Origin: Geobacter sp. UBA6151
GTDB lineage: Bacteria > Desulfobacterota > Desulfuromonadia > Geobacterales > Pseudopelobacteraceae
NCBI GenBank assembly: GCA_002423105.1
Contig: DIUT01000043.1
Coordinates: forward strand, 64,252 to 128,251
DNA: 64,000 nucleotides
Direction of reading: 5' to 3'
Shown: one piece after another, positions 1-8,107 of the stretch
Layout: each line of letters begins with the position of its first letter
Position numbering within the stretch: the stretch's first letter is position 1
Made by a program: the position numbers and the translations under genes
Notes under the pieces: model-generated
The model's input: the letters and a program-made list of their open reading frames with translations, nothing else
Databases searched by the model: none
Told to the model about the DNA's origin: nothing

Positions 1-2489
1 ACATCCACCAGCCCTTTCAGCGGCACGTAAACCTGGAATTTTCCGGCAGGCTGGATGGCGGCATCTTCCGGTTGCGGCAGGTTGCGACCGATGGTCAGCT
101 CCCCCACCCTGGCCAGAACCCGGATCTTGTCGGCAAATTCAGTTGCCAGCTCTTCCGCGACACGCACCGACGCGGAAAGGGTAACGGCAATCTCCCGCGA
201 CGGCGGCACCTCCATCTCGCCCCGGATGGTGCGGATGGCGGATACCACCTCCATGACCTGCTCCATCCGTGCCGCATCGTCCTCAAACTGCCAGTCGCCA
301 CGGAAAAGGGGGTAGGGAGCCAGCATGATGGTAGTGGACCAGACACCTGCGGAGCCGCGCAAAGAGCAGTGAGTGCCCTTGGGCAACGCCTGCCAGATCT
401 CTTCGGTGATAAACGGCATGATCGGGTGCAGGAGCCGCAAAAGGTGCTCCAGCACGGTCCAGAGAACATGCTGGGTGACGGCCCGTCGCTCCTGATCTTC
501 GCTGTGCAGGTCCTGTTTGGAAAGCTCCAGGTACCAGTCGCAGAACTCGCTCCAGGTGAACTGGTAGAGGGTCATGGCCGCCTCGTTGAAACGGTACTCC
601 TCAAGGGCGCGGCCGGTCTCGCGGGCAGTCTCGTTCAGGCGATGCAGAATCCATTTGTCAGCCGCCGAGAGCTTCAGGCTACCCGGCTTGAAGGCATCCG
701 GGTCATACCCTTCCAGGTTCATAAGCGTAAAACGGGCCGCGTTCCAGACCTTGTTGCAGAAGTTGCGGTAGCCGGAGATACGCTCCTCGGCAAGCTTGAT
801 ATCCCGTCCCTGGGCGGCAAAGGCAGCCAGGGTAAAGCGGAAGGCATCGGTACCGTACTGGTCGATCACGGTCAGGGGGTCGATGACATTGCCCTTGGAT
901 TTGGACATCTTCTGTCCCTGGGCATCCCGCACCAGAGCGTGGATGTAAACATCCCTGAACGGGACTTCATCCATGAAATGCAGTCCCATCATCATCATGC
1001 GGGCCACCCAGAAGAAGAGGATGTCGAAACCGGTTACCAGGCAGGAGGTGGGATAGAAGGTGGCCAGTTCCGGGGTTTTCTTCGGCCAGCCCATGGTGGA
1101 GAAGGGCCAGAGGGCCGAGGAGAACCAGGTGTCCAGCACGTCGGTCTCCTGGCGGATTTCGTCGCTGTCGCAATGGCTGCAGCGGGTCGGGTCTTCCATG
1201 GACACGGTAACCTTGCCGCAGTGATCACAGAACCAGGCCGGAATGCGGTGGCCCCACCAGATCTGGCGCGAGATGCACCAGTCGCGGATGTTTTCCATCC
1301 AGTCGTAGTAGGTGTTTTCCCACTGTTTGGGCAGAATGCGGGTATGGCCATCCTTCACCGCTGCCAGGGCCCGCTCGGCCAGCGGCCCCACCTTGACATA
1401 CCATTGCAGCGACAGGTACGGTTCCACCACGGTCTTGCAGCGGTAGCAGCCGCCGACGGACAGGCCGTGGTCGTCGATCTTGTCCAGCAGCCCGGCAGCC
1501 TCCAGGTCTTCAACTATTTTCCTGCGGGCGGCAAAACGCTCCATTCCCTCGTACTGGTGACCGGCAGCGTTGATCACGCCGGACTCGTCCAATACGTTGA
1601 TCTTGTCCAGACCGTGACGCACCCCCACCTCAAAGTCGTTGAAGTCATGGGCCGGGGTGATCTTGACCACACCGGTGCCGAACTCGCGGTCCACATACTC
1701 ATCGGCCACCACCGGAATCTCGCGGTTCACCAGCGGCAGCAGCACCTTTGCGCCATGCAGGTCGGCGTAGCGCTCATCCTCAGGATGCACGGCAACCGCC
1801 GTATCCCCCAGCATGGTTTCCGGGCGGGTGGTGGCCACGGTGACAAAGCGTCCCGGCTGCCCCACCACCGGGTAGCGGATATGCCAGAGATGCCCTTTCT
1901 TCTCTTCGTGCTCCACCTCAATGTCCGACAGGGCGGTGTGGCAGCGGGGACACCAGTTGATCAGGCGGTTGTCACGGTAGATCAGGCCGTCTTCATACAG
2001 CTTTACAAAGACGGTGCGCACCGCCTTTGACAGCCCTTCATCCATGGTGAACCGCTCACGTCCCCAGTCGCAGGAGGCGCCCAGGCGCTTCAGCTGGCCG
2101 ATGATCTGGCCGCCGGATTCGGTTTTCCATTTCCAGACCCGCTCGATGAACGCCTCACGGCCCAGGTCGTGACGGTCCGCCCCTTCGGCGGCAAGCTGGC
2201 GCTCCACCACGTTCTGGGTGGCGATACCGGCATGGTCGGTGCCGGGCATCCAGAGCACGTTGTGTCCCTGCATCCGCTTCCAGCGGCAGAGGATGTCCTG
2301 CAGGGTATTGTTGAGGGCATGGCCCATATGCAGGGCGCCGGTGACATTGGGGGGGGGGATGACGATACTGTAGGCCGGTTTCTCCGATTGACCGGCGGCG
2401 CTGAAACAGCCCTTGTCCAGCCATTCCTGGTACCAGCGTTGTTCCACATCATGGGGTTCATACCCCTTGGCAAGTTCCCTGATTGACAT
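1..2489 (-). CDS. valS: Valyl-tRNA synthetase (3' end beyond window)
   Basis: Class I aminoacyl-tRNA synthetase that charges tRNA-Val in the cytoplasm. Reading leftwards from the ATG at 2489 (MSIRELAKGYEPHDVEQRW) the frame stays open to the window edge, giving about 829 residues; the last part of the C-terminal domain is missing because the window ends. The HIGH-type signature appears as ALHMGHAL after a PPPNVTG segment, and the KMSKS signature is QKMSKSKGN. Two CxxC pairs (WCPRC, FCDHCG) suggest the zinc-binding insertions of ValS. A G-rich stretch precedes the start. A long open frame on the opposite strand is only the shadow of this gene. Identity is certain; full length cannot be seen. 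Confidence 0.97.
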   Translation of the reverse strand, partial: MSIRELAKGYEPHDVEQRWYQEWLDKGCFSAAGQSEKPAYSIVIPPPNVTGALHMGHALNNTLQDILCRWKRMQGHNVLWMPGTDHAGIATQNVVERQLAAEGADRHDLGREAFIERVWKWKTESGGQIIGQLKRLGASCDWGRERFTMDEGLSKAVRTVFVKLYEDGLIYRDNRLINWCPRCHTALSDIEVEHEEKKGHLWHIRYPVVGQPGRFVTVATTRPETMLGDTAVAVHPEDERYADLHGAKVLLPLVNREIPVVADEYVDREFGTGVVKITPAHDFNDFEVGVRHGLDKINVLDESGVINAAGHQYEGMERFAARRKIVEDLEAAGLLDKIDDHGLSVGGCYRCKTVVEPYLSLQWYVKVGPLAERALAAVKDGHTRILPKQWENTYYDWMENIRDWCISRQIWWGHRIPAWFCDHCGKVTVSMEDPTRCSHCDSDEIRQETDVLDTWFSSALWPFSTMGWPKKTPELATFYPTSCLVTGFDILFFWVARMMMMGLHFMDEVPFRDVYIHALVRDAQGQKMSKSKGNVIDPLTVIDQYGTDAFRFTLAAFAAQGRDIKLAEERISGYRNFCNKVWNAARFTLMNLEGYDPDAFKPGSLKLSAADKWILHRLNETARETGRALEEYRFNEAAMTLYQFTWSEFCDWYLELSKQDLHSEDQERRAVTQHVLWTVLEHLLRLLHPIMPFITEEIWQALPKGTHCSLRGSAGVWSTTIMLAPYPLFRGDWQFEDDAARMEQVMEVVSAIRTIRGEMEVPPSREIAVTLSASVRVAEELATEFADKIRVLARVGELTIGRNLPQPEDAAIQPAGKFQVYVPLKGLVD

Positions 2490-2628
2490 CTGCCTACCCC
2501 CTGCTTCCAGTTCTGATTATCAAAATTTATTTTTATATACCGTTGCTGCTACAGGGTCAAGGGGGCTGCATCCATCGAAAGCCGGTCGTACAAAATCAGG
2601 ACTGATCGCATGAATTCATATTTACGAT
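2490..2628. other. Divergent intergenic region valS / sbtA, distal part
   Basis: Non-coding space between the leftward valS start and the rightward selenopeptide locus. It is AT-rich around 2515-2540. I see no RNA gene or clear operator in it. The promoter assigned to sbtA begins directly downstream. Confidence 0.4.
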
Positions 2629-2656
2629 TTGACTACCATCGGTTGATTGGTAAAAT
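2629..2656 (+). promoter_or_regulatory. Sigma-70-type promoter for sbtA
   Basis: TTGACT at 2629-2634 and TAAAAT at 2651-2656 are separated by 16 bp, close to the housekeeping -35/-10 consensus. They lie about 50 bp upstream of a very strong ribosome-binding site (AAAGGAGGTGAG ending at 2700). This is a pattern match only; the start of transcription is not shown. Confidence 0.55.
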
Positions 2657-2704
2657 ACATAATAGACGCAGTCCGTTATTTGAAATCGAAAGGAGGTGAG
2701 AAAC

Positions 2705-3013
2705 ATGGAACAGGACAGGATCAAGTCTATTCTGGCAGGCATGGGAATGGCCGGTCTGATTGCAGGCACGGCGCTTTCTGTTCCGGCGGTTCAGGCAGCC
2801 AGCGGCTGAGGCGGAAAATCGGGTGCCGGGAGCACCCAGCAAAAACCGTCCAGTAGTGGCTGAGGCGGAACGAGCGGTACCGTGAGTACCGACAAGGAAA
2901 AAGAAGCGGAAAAGGCAAAAGCGGCAAAGGATGCAAAGGAAAAGGGAAAAAAGAAAGAGGTCAAGCCTGATCAGAAACCGGAAAAGAAACCGGGTAACAG
3001 TGGCTGAGGCTAG
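2705..3013 (+). CDS. sbtA: SbtA-type selenocysteine-containing RiPP precursor (three in-frame TGA)
   Basis: Read through its TGA codons, this frame encodes 102 residues from the ATG at 2705 to TAG at 3011-3013. Residues 1-32 form a leader with a hydrophobic Gly/Ala-rich middle that resembles a signal peptide ending VPAVQAA. The TGA codons are residues 35 (2807-2809), 53 (2861-2863) and 101 (3005-3007), and all three sit in the same motif, Ser-Gly-Sec-Gly. Residues 62-96 are a Lys/Glu-rich spacer. A very strong Shine-Dalgarno sequence fits high expression. The downstream radical SAM maturase matches the arrangement I recall for the SbtA/SbtM selenobiotic (thio/selenoxazole) RiPP family. Read conventionally the gene stops after 34 residues. 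Three identical motif contexts, three matching hairpins and a sensible reading frame through to TAG make readthrough much more likely than chance. The chemical modification is not visible from sequence. Confidence 0.88.
2821..2837 (+). promoter_or_regulatory. SECIS-like hairpin 1
   Basis: Stem GGGTGC / GCACCC (6 bp) with loop CGGGA, its first stem base 12 nt after the TGA at 2807-2809. Bacterial SECIS elements lie just downstream of the UGA within the coding region and need a G in the first two loop positions; here the second loop base is G. It has the same geometry as hairpin 2. Confidence 0.78.
2875..2891 (+). promoter_or_regulatory. SECIS-like hairpin 2
   Basis: Stem CGGTAC / GTACCG with loop CGTGA, starting exactly 12 nt after the TGA at 2861-2863, the same offset as hairpin 1. 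The stem differs from hairpin 1 at both partners of several pairs, so pairing is kept while sequence changes. It lies inside the coding sequence. Confidence 0.78.
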
Positions 3014-3021
3014 GACATTGA

Positions 3022-3038
3022 CGGCGCCGTGAGCGCCG
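3022..3038 (+). promoter_or_regulatory. SECIS-like hairpin 3 (beyond the stop codon)
   Basis: Stem CGGCGC / GCGCCG with loop CGTGA, starting 15 nt after the third TGA (3005-3007). The genuine stop TAG (3011-3013) lies between the TGA and the hairpin, so this element is in the 3' untranslated region and has no coding constraint. It still keeps the stem length and loop of the other two. Confidence 0.75.
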
Positions 3039-3063
3039 CAGGATCAAGGAAACAATTTATCAA

Positions 3064-3100
3064 GGCCGGGCGTCATGCCCGTTTTGCCTGACGCCCGGCC
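3064..3100 (+). terminator. 12-bp inverted repeat between sbtA and sbtM (possible partial terminator or stabiliser)
   Basis: GGCCGGGCGTCA at 3064-3075 pairs perfectly with TGACGCCCGGCC at 3089-3100, leaving a 13-nt loop. No T-run follows, so it is not a classical intrinsic terminator. In RiPP operons such a hairpin often separates an abundant precursor transcript from a weakly expressed maturase; that role here is inference. Confidence 0.6.
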
Positions 3101-3115
3101 CAGGCAACCCGAGCC

Positions 3116-4693
3116 ATGCATATAGAATCCGACATTATCTTTGCCACCTCAATGCAGCTGCTGGAAGAACGTGACCGGCAGTTTCTGCGTTGTGCCCTTG
3201 CCGGAGTCCGCGATCCTGACATGATCCCGGTCCTGCTTGAGCAAGCGGCGGTCACTGCACAGTTTCCCTGGCTGTCGGATCTTGCCCGGCTCGAATGTGC
3301 CATACATCAGGCTGGAACTGCCAGTATCCCGCAACCGGGGACACTGGACAGTCTGACCATAAACCCGGCGCTCAGGATGGTGCCGGTCAGCTGGCATGGC
3401 TTGCCTGAGTTGCTTGCCACCGGCTCTGAAAGCGGTGCAGCGCTTCATCCGGGAGAAGAGATCATTCTGGTATGGCACACTGGAAGTGAAGCAGAGATCC
3501 TGACACAACCTGCACAGCCCGGACAACTGCTGGCCCTGAAAATGGTGGCAGAGGGCATAACCCCTGAAAGTGCCGCTGCCTTGCATGACACGCCACAGGC
3601 GCTGTTCCGCGCTGCCCTGTATGATGCAACAGCGGAAGGTTTGCTGCTCTCTCCGCCGTCAGCCATCAGGCGTCGCTATCCGGAGGATAATGGCCAGTCT
3701 GCGCGTAACCGACCGGAAGTTGAAGTTTTTACCCTGCAATGGCACCTGACCCAGTCATGCGACCTTTCCTGTAAACACTGTTATGACCGCAGCCAGCGCG
3801 CCGTGTTTCCGCTTGAACGGGCACATAGCCTGCTGCAGGAGCTTTGCCGCTTCTGCGACCGGCGCTTTGTGCGTCCCCAGGTTTCCTTGAGTGGCGGCAA
3901 TCCGCTGCTGCATCCGCACTTTTTCGATATCTATCAGGCCGCCGCAGAACAGGGAGTCATGACCGCCATTCTGGGAAATGCCGCTGAACGCTCGACCATT
4001 GAACGGCTGGTGCAGATTCAGCAGCCTGCCTTTTACCAGGTAAGCCTGGAAGGACTTGAACAGCACAATGACGCAATCAGGGGTACGGGCAATTTTCAGC
4101 GGACGGTGACATTCCTGAAGATGCTTACTGAGTTGGGTGTGCCGAACATGGTGATGCTGACATTAACGCGCGGGAATATGGATCAGGTGCTGCCGCTGGC
4201 GCGGCGCCTGGAAGGAATAACCGATGGGCTGACCTTTAACCGCCTGGCCCGTTTCGGAGAAGGAGCAGGGCTGGAACTGCCCACAAAGGATGAATACCGC
4301 CGGTTTCTCGAACAGTACCTTGTGGCGGCGGAAACCAGTCCGGTGCTCACCTTCAAGGACAGTCTGATCAACATCGTTCTTGAACAGAACAACAGGCCCC
4401 TGTTCGGCGGTTGCACCGGCCACGGCTGCGGCGCGGCCTTCAACTTCGTGGCCATACTTTCTGATGGCGAGGTGCATGCCTGCCGCAAGTTTCCATCGCC
4501 CATCGGCAATATTCATGATCAGGGGCTTGAGGAAATTTACCATTCATCCTTGGCGGAGCAGTACCGCAACGGTTCGTCATCCTGTTCCGGCTGTTCATTG
4601 CAGTCCGTATGCCGCGGCTGTCCGGCATCGGCTGCCAGCAGCGGCCTTGACCCGTTCCATGACCGGGATCCTTACTGCTTCAGGATGTGGTGA
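3116..4693 (+). CDS. sbtM: SbtM-type radical SAM/SPASM peptide maturase
   Basis: Protein of 525 residues. An N-terminal region of about 200 residues, perhaps for peptide recognition, precedes a radical SAM core. The iron-sulfur motif is CDLSCKHCY with Cys215, Cys219 and Cys222, reductively cleaving S-adenosylmethionine. The glycine-rich SGGNP motif follows at about residue 260. The C-terminus is Cys-rich (FGGCTGHGCG, HACRKF, CSGCSLQSVCRGC, YCF), typical of a SPASM domain that binds auxiliary 4Fe-4S clusters in RiPP maturases. It lies directly downstream of the triple-TGA precursor, which is the likely substrate. No good ribosome-binding site is visible before the ATG at 3116, in strong contrast to sbtA, so low translation is likely. 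The last 22 bp overlap the convergent lhgO gene. Radical SAM maturase is sure; the SbtM name rests on context and recollection of the family. Confidence 0.87.
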   Translation: MHIESDIIFATSMQLLEERDRQFLRCALAGVRDPDMIPVLLEQAAVTAQFPWLSDLARLECAIHQAGTASIPQPGTLDSLTINPALRMVPVSWHGLPELLATGSESGAALHPGEEIILVWHTGSEAEILTQPAQPGQLLALKMVAEGITPESAAALHDTPQALFRAALYDATAEGLLLSPPSAIRRRYPEDNGQSARNRPEVEVFTLQWHLTQSCDLSCKHCYDRSQRAVFPLERAHSLLQELCRFCDRRFVRPQVSLSGGNPLLHPHFFDIYQAAAEQGVMTAILGNAAERSTIERLVQIQQPAFYQVSLEGLEQHNDAIRGTGNFQRTVTFLKMLTELGVPNMVMLTLTRGNMDQVLPLARRLEGITDGLTFNRLARFGEGAGLELPTKDEYRRFLEQYLVAAETSPVLTFKDSLINIVLEQNNRPLFGGCTGHGCGAAFNFVAILSDGEVHACRKFPSPIGNIHDQGLEEIYHSSLAEQYRNGSSSCSGCSLQSVCRGCPASAASSGLDPFHDRDPYCFRMW

Positions 4694-5883
4694 TCCACCA
4701 CCCAGGCGGCAAAGGGGAAACTGCAGGTAAAGGCCGGTGATACGGCATTCAGGATATGTACACTACGGCTGTTCCCCTCCACGGTAAAGTCCATCACCAG
4801 TTCCCGCGTAGCAGTATTCAGCAGTTGGGCTCTGATACCGGGTCTGCTCCACTGGTTGAAGCCGCTGGTGTCAATCTGTTTGACCATTCTGGTGGCCAGA
4901 CCGGTAAAATAGCCCCGGTCATATTTTTTTAACTCTCCGAAGGCAAGGGCGCGGAAGCCGAAGCTGTCCGCCAGGAACAGCCGGGACTCCCAGCCGAGAA
5001 TCTCCAACAACTCATGCAGGCTGAAGTTCTCCAGCCCCGCGTAATTCTGCCGCCAGAAGGCCGGAATGGCGGTGGGGCCGATCTTGATGGTGCCATCCAC
5101 GGTGACGGTGTAGTGGACCCCCAGGAAGGGGTTCTTCAGGTTGGGCACCGGGTAGATGTTGGTGCGCACCGGCTTGTCCGGTCCGGTGTACTTGAGGTAG
5201 ATCCCTTTGAAGGGGATGATGGTGTAGTTTTTGGAAAAACCGTAGTCGCGGGCAATCCGGTCGGCGTACAGACCGGCGGCGTTGATGGTCATGCCTGCCT
5301 CAATTATCGTGCCGCCGCTGGTGACGATAGCGCTGTCTCCCTGCCGCTGCAGGTACCCCTGGCTGAACAGGAAACGCACCCCGGCAGCCTCCAGGTCTTC
5401 CTTGAGGACGTGGCAAACCTGGGCCGGATCAACCGTGGCAGTGGTGGGGGAGTAGAGGGCAATCTGCGTGGTCCGGGCGTTGGGATCGATCCCCGCCAGT
5501 TCCTGTTCATCAATGATCCGCACATCAACGCCGTTTTTTTCACCCCGGCGCTGCAATTCCCGCACGCCGTCAATCTCGCTCTCATCCGAGGCCACCACCA
5601 CCTTGTGGCACTCGTTGATGGCCAGTCCGCGGCTTTTGACATACTCCTTCATCAGCCGGTTGCCGTCGCGGGTGAAGCGGGCCTTCAGGGAGTCCGCAGA
5701 ATAATAGAACCCGGCGTGCAGCACACCACTGTTGCGACCGCTGCCGTGGAAACCGGTATCCGGTTCCTTTTCGATAACCAGGATGGAGGCCCCGGGAAAA
5801 CGGGTTTTCAGTTCGCGGGCCAGGGCCAGGCCGATGATACCGGCCCCGATGATCAGGTAGTCGGCACGCCGGGTGCTGTTCAC
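4672..5883 (-). CDS. lhgO: L-2-hydroxyglutarate oxidase/dehydrogenase
   Basis: FAD-dependent oxidoreductase of 403 residues in the DAO superfamily. The N-terminal dinucleotide-binding motif is IIGAGIIGLALAREL, followed by the acidic residue of the Rossmann fold in VIEKE. The segment GSGRNSGVLHAGFYY is characteristic of LhgO/L2HGDH, which oxidises L-2-hydroxyglutarate to 2-oxoglutarate and passes electrons to the quinone pool. Length fits the family. Its start overlaps the stop of the upstream glutaminase gene by 4 bp (ATGA), so the two are probably translated as one unit. Its 3' end overlaps sbtM tail to tail by 22 bp. No signal peptide is seen. Confidence 0.92.
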   Translation of the reverse strand: MNSTRRADYLIIGAGIIGLALARELKTRFPGASILVIEKEPDTGFHGSGRNSGVLHAGFYYSADSLKARFTRDGNRLMKEYVKSRGLAINECHKVVVASDESEIDGVRELQRRGEKNGVDVRIIDEQELAGIDPNARTTQIALYSPTTATVDPAQVCHVLKEDLEAAGVRFLFSQGYLQRQGDSAIVTSGGTIIEAGMTINAAGLYADRIARDYGFSKNYTIIPFKGIYLKYTGPDKPVRTNIYPVPNLKNPFLGVHYTVTVDGTIKIGPTAIPAFWRQNYAGLENFSLHELLEILGWESRLFLADSFGFRALAFGELKKYDRGYFTGLATRMVKQIDTSGFNQWSRPGIRAQLLNTATRELVMDFTVEGNSRSVHILNAVSPAFTCSFPFAAWVVDHHILKQ

Positions 5884-6467
5884 AGCCGTACCGGATGTTG
5901 GCGGGAGAGTGTAAGGAAGTTACCCAGCAGTTCCATTCCCCCCTCGGTCAGGATTGATTCCGGATGGAACTGCACCCCCCAGACCGGCAGATTGCGATGG
6001 CGCATTCCCATGATCTCGCCGTTCTCTACCCAGGCGGTCACCTCCAGACAGTCCGGTAGTGAGGAACGCTCCACCACCAGCGAGTGGTAGCGGGTGGCGT
6101 TGAAGGGGTTGGGCAGCCCGGCAAATAGTTCTTTGTCGTTGTGCAGGATCGGCGAGGTCTTGCCGTGCATCAACGACACACTGCGCACCACCCTGCCGCC
6201 AAAGGCGCTGCCTATTGACTGATGGCCCAGACAGACCCCCAAAAGTGGGATCTTTCCGGCATACTCGCGGATCGCTGCCACCGAGATACCGGCCTCTTCC
6301 GGCGAACAGGGGCCGGGGGAGACCACGATCCGTTCCGGTCGTATGCTGGTAATGTCGGATATCGTGATTTCGTCGTTGCGCACCACCTTCACCTCTTCCC
6401 CCAGTTGTGCAAGGTACTGGACGATGTTGTAGGTAAAGGAGTCGTAATTATCGATCATGAGCAGCAT
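5880..6467 (-). CDS. pabA: Anthranilate/aminodeoxychorismate synthase glutaminase subunit
   Basis: Class I glutamine amidotransferase of 195 residues. It begins MLLMIDNYDSFTYNIVQYL, the classic TrpG/PabA N-terminus. The oxyanion/P-loop segment is VSPGPCSPEEAG, the catalytic Cys is in GVCLGHQSIG, and the His/Glu pair is in GVQFHPESI. It supplies ammonia from glutamine to a chorismate-using partner, making anthranilate (tryptophan) or aminodeoxychorismate (folate). No partner subunit is in the window, so TrpG and PabA cannot be separated; the MHGKTS segment is typical of both. Its stop overlaps the start of lhgO, giving an unusual two-gene unit. Confidence 0.9.
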   Translation of the reverse strand: MLLMIDNYDSFTYNIVQYLAQLGEEVKVVRNDEITISDITSIRPERIVVSPGPCSPEEAGISVAAIREYAGKIPLLGVCLGHQSIGSAFGGRVVRSVSLMHGKTSPILHNDKELFAGLPNPFNATRYHSLVVERSSLPDCLEVTAWVENGEIMGMRHRNLPVWGVQFHPESILTEGGMELLGNFLTLSRQHPVRL

Positions 6468-6485
6468 AGTGCGTATAACTTTCTG

Positions 6486-7268
6486 TCAGGGAATATTTGA
6501 AATAAGCAAGGAACCGTCTGCCAGAACTTCCTTGCGGAATCTGGCGCGCGATTGGGTGTGCGGTGCTGCTGATGCCATTTTTACGCTGTTGCCCGGCATG
6601 AATGCGGCTGTTATGTTGCTGCCGGACTGCCATGCTTCAAAGTGCACATGGGGGCCGGTGGAACGTCCCGTGCTTCCGGCCAGAGCGATGGTCTCGCCCT
6701 TTTTGACGGTCTGGCCCTGTTCCACGACATTTCTGCTGTTGTGGCCGTGCAGCGTAATCATGCCATTGGCATGCTCCAGGAGCACCGTCCAGCCGTATCC
6801 CGAGCGCAGTCCGGCATAGATGACACTGCCATCCGCCACAGCCTTGACCGGTGTTCCTTCGGGCACTGCGATATCAATACCATTGTGACGCCGCCAGACG
6901 CCGTCTATGGGGTCGATCCGCATGCCGACTCCAGACGTGATCGGCCCTGAAACCGGTAATGCGGTCTCAATGACGCCGCCTTTGGCACTGTCCTGATGCA
7001 ATTGGTTCTGGACTGTTTTGTCAATAATTTCCCGGAGAGAGGGGGGAGATTTACGTGAGGTTTCCGAAGACATCTGACGGGCGGTTTTGTGGGAAGGCTG
7101 TTTACGGTTGCTGCTTTTGATAACCACCTGGGCATCTTTCTGATTGGGGGCGTCGGTGAAGGTTTCAACACCATCAATGGTGACAAAGCGGTAAATATCT
7201 GCCAGACTGTGAACAGGTACCAGTGCGGTGAATATGACAACTATTGCAATACGTATATTCTGCATCAT
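6486..7268 (-). CDS. Exported M23-family metallopeptidase with N-terminal DUF4124-like domain
   Basis: Protein of 260 residues. Residues 1-24 look like a signal peptide ending HSLA. A short domain (YRFVTIDGVETFTDAP) resembles DUF4124, found on envelope proteins. The C-terminal half is a LytM/peptidase M23 domain: the zinc ligands are in RRHNGIDIAV (HxxxD) and HVHFE, with the core TSGVGMRIDPIDGV. Such enzymes cut peptide cross-links in peptidoglycan, or act as activators when inactive; here all the visible ligands are present. It is transcribed leftwards with the pabA-lhgO pair, 18 bp upstream of pabA. Confidence 0.88.
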   Translation of the reverse strand: MMQNIRIAIVVIFTALVPVHSLADIYRFVTIDGVETFTDAPNQKDAQVVIKSSNRKQPSHKTARQMSSETSRKSPPSLREIIDKTVQNQLHQDSAKGGVIETALPVSGPITSGVGMRIDPIDGVWRRHNGIDIAVPEGTPVKAVADGSVIYAGLRSGYGWTVLLEHANGMITLHGHNSRNVVEQGQTVKKGETIALAGSTGRSTGPHVHFEAWQSGSNITAAFMPGNSVKMASAAPHTQSRARFRKEVLADGSLLISNIP

Positions 7269-7381
7269 GCACCCTTATGGCTGCGAACTCATTGCTACTT
7301 GATTACTACTGGAATAACCTACTGTATCCGGCTGCACTGGTCAACGGAATTCCAGCAATAATCACGAGGATATGACATTAT

Positions 7382-8107
7382 ATGCCGCTTGCATATTATG
7401 ATAAGGTTATTCGAGGCACTGAAAAAGAGGACTTCCATCTTATTGTGCAGTTTCTGAAAGAGATGGTTGGGGAAACTTTTTCATTCCTTAATTATTACAA
7501 GGAAATCCCGGTGTCGTACGATGCCCGCCTGCTTTCGGTGGAACATGATATGGCCGAGTTTGAAATTCATGACTACCAGGCAAAGGTCATGGCGCTTGAA
7601 AAGAAAGTCCTGATTCACTCCCACCCCAGTATTCCCGTGGATGAAGACCTGGTTGGAGAGGTTTTTTACGTCAGCGTTGCCCGAAAACGAGCCATTCTGA
7701 CACGCTTTCACTATGCAAAAATCCGCTCTGAGCTGCGCCGGTTCGTCAGGGTCTGTCTTGAGGGGCGGCATGCTGATGTGGATATTCACCTGGGGGATGG
7801 CGCAGCAGTTCTTCCGGCTTCAATAACCGATATATCGCTTGGCGGTATAGCTCTGCTGCTCTCCGATAAAACCGGGCTGGAATCCGGTCAGAATGTCAAC
7901 CTGATCCTCAAACTTGAATCCCCTGATACCGCAGAAATTTCAGAGATTGGTGCACTTTGCACCATCGTGCGGGTGACGGGAGGCAATCCCCCCTATACCT
8001 GTATTGCCGAGTTTCATTCAGATCGTCATTCACAGCAGGCCCTCGCCTACTATATCAACCAGCGTCAGGTTGAGATCATTAAAGAGCTTAAAGAGTTGGC
8101 AGCCTGA
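7382..8107 (+). CDS. PilZ-domain protein (c-di-GMP receptor)
   Basis: Protein of 241 residues. The N-terminal half (about 1-115) is a flagellar-brake-like YcgR-N type or unclassified region. The C-terminal half carries the PilZ c-di-GMP-binding signature: RRFVR (RxxxR) near residue 120, followed by the D-x-S-x-x-G motif in DISLGGIALLL. PilZ proteins bind cyclic di-GMP and adjust motility, polysaccharide production or transcription. It is transcribed on its own, away from the M23 gene. The partner pathway cannot be told from the neighbours. Confidence 0.82.
   Translation: MPLAYYDKVIRGTEKEDFHLIVQFLKEMVGETFSFLNYYKEIPVSYDARLLSVEHDMAEFEIHDYQAKVMALEKKVLIHSHPSIPVDEDLVGEVFYVSVARKRAILTRFHYAKIRSELRRFVRVCLEGRHADVDIHLGDGAAVLPASITDISLGGIALLLSDKTGLESGQNVNLILKLESPDTAEISEIGALCTIVRVTGGNPPYTCIAEFHSDRHSQQALAYYINQRQVEIIKELKELAA

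Noticed and set aside
72..2030. 652-codon open frame on the plus strand
   Set aside because: It is the antisense shadow of valS, whose minus-strand translation shows HMGH, KMSKS and family-wide similarity.
2705..2809. A simple 34-residue peptide ending at the first TGA
   Set aside because: The same SGUG context recurs three times, each with a matching hairpin, and the frame continues sensibly to TAG; chance is a poor explanation.
2821..3038. The three small hairpins as transcription terminators
   Set aside because: No T-runs follow, and two of them lie inside the reading frame at a fixed distance from TGA.
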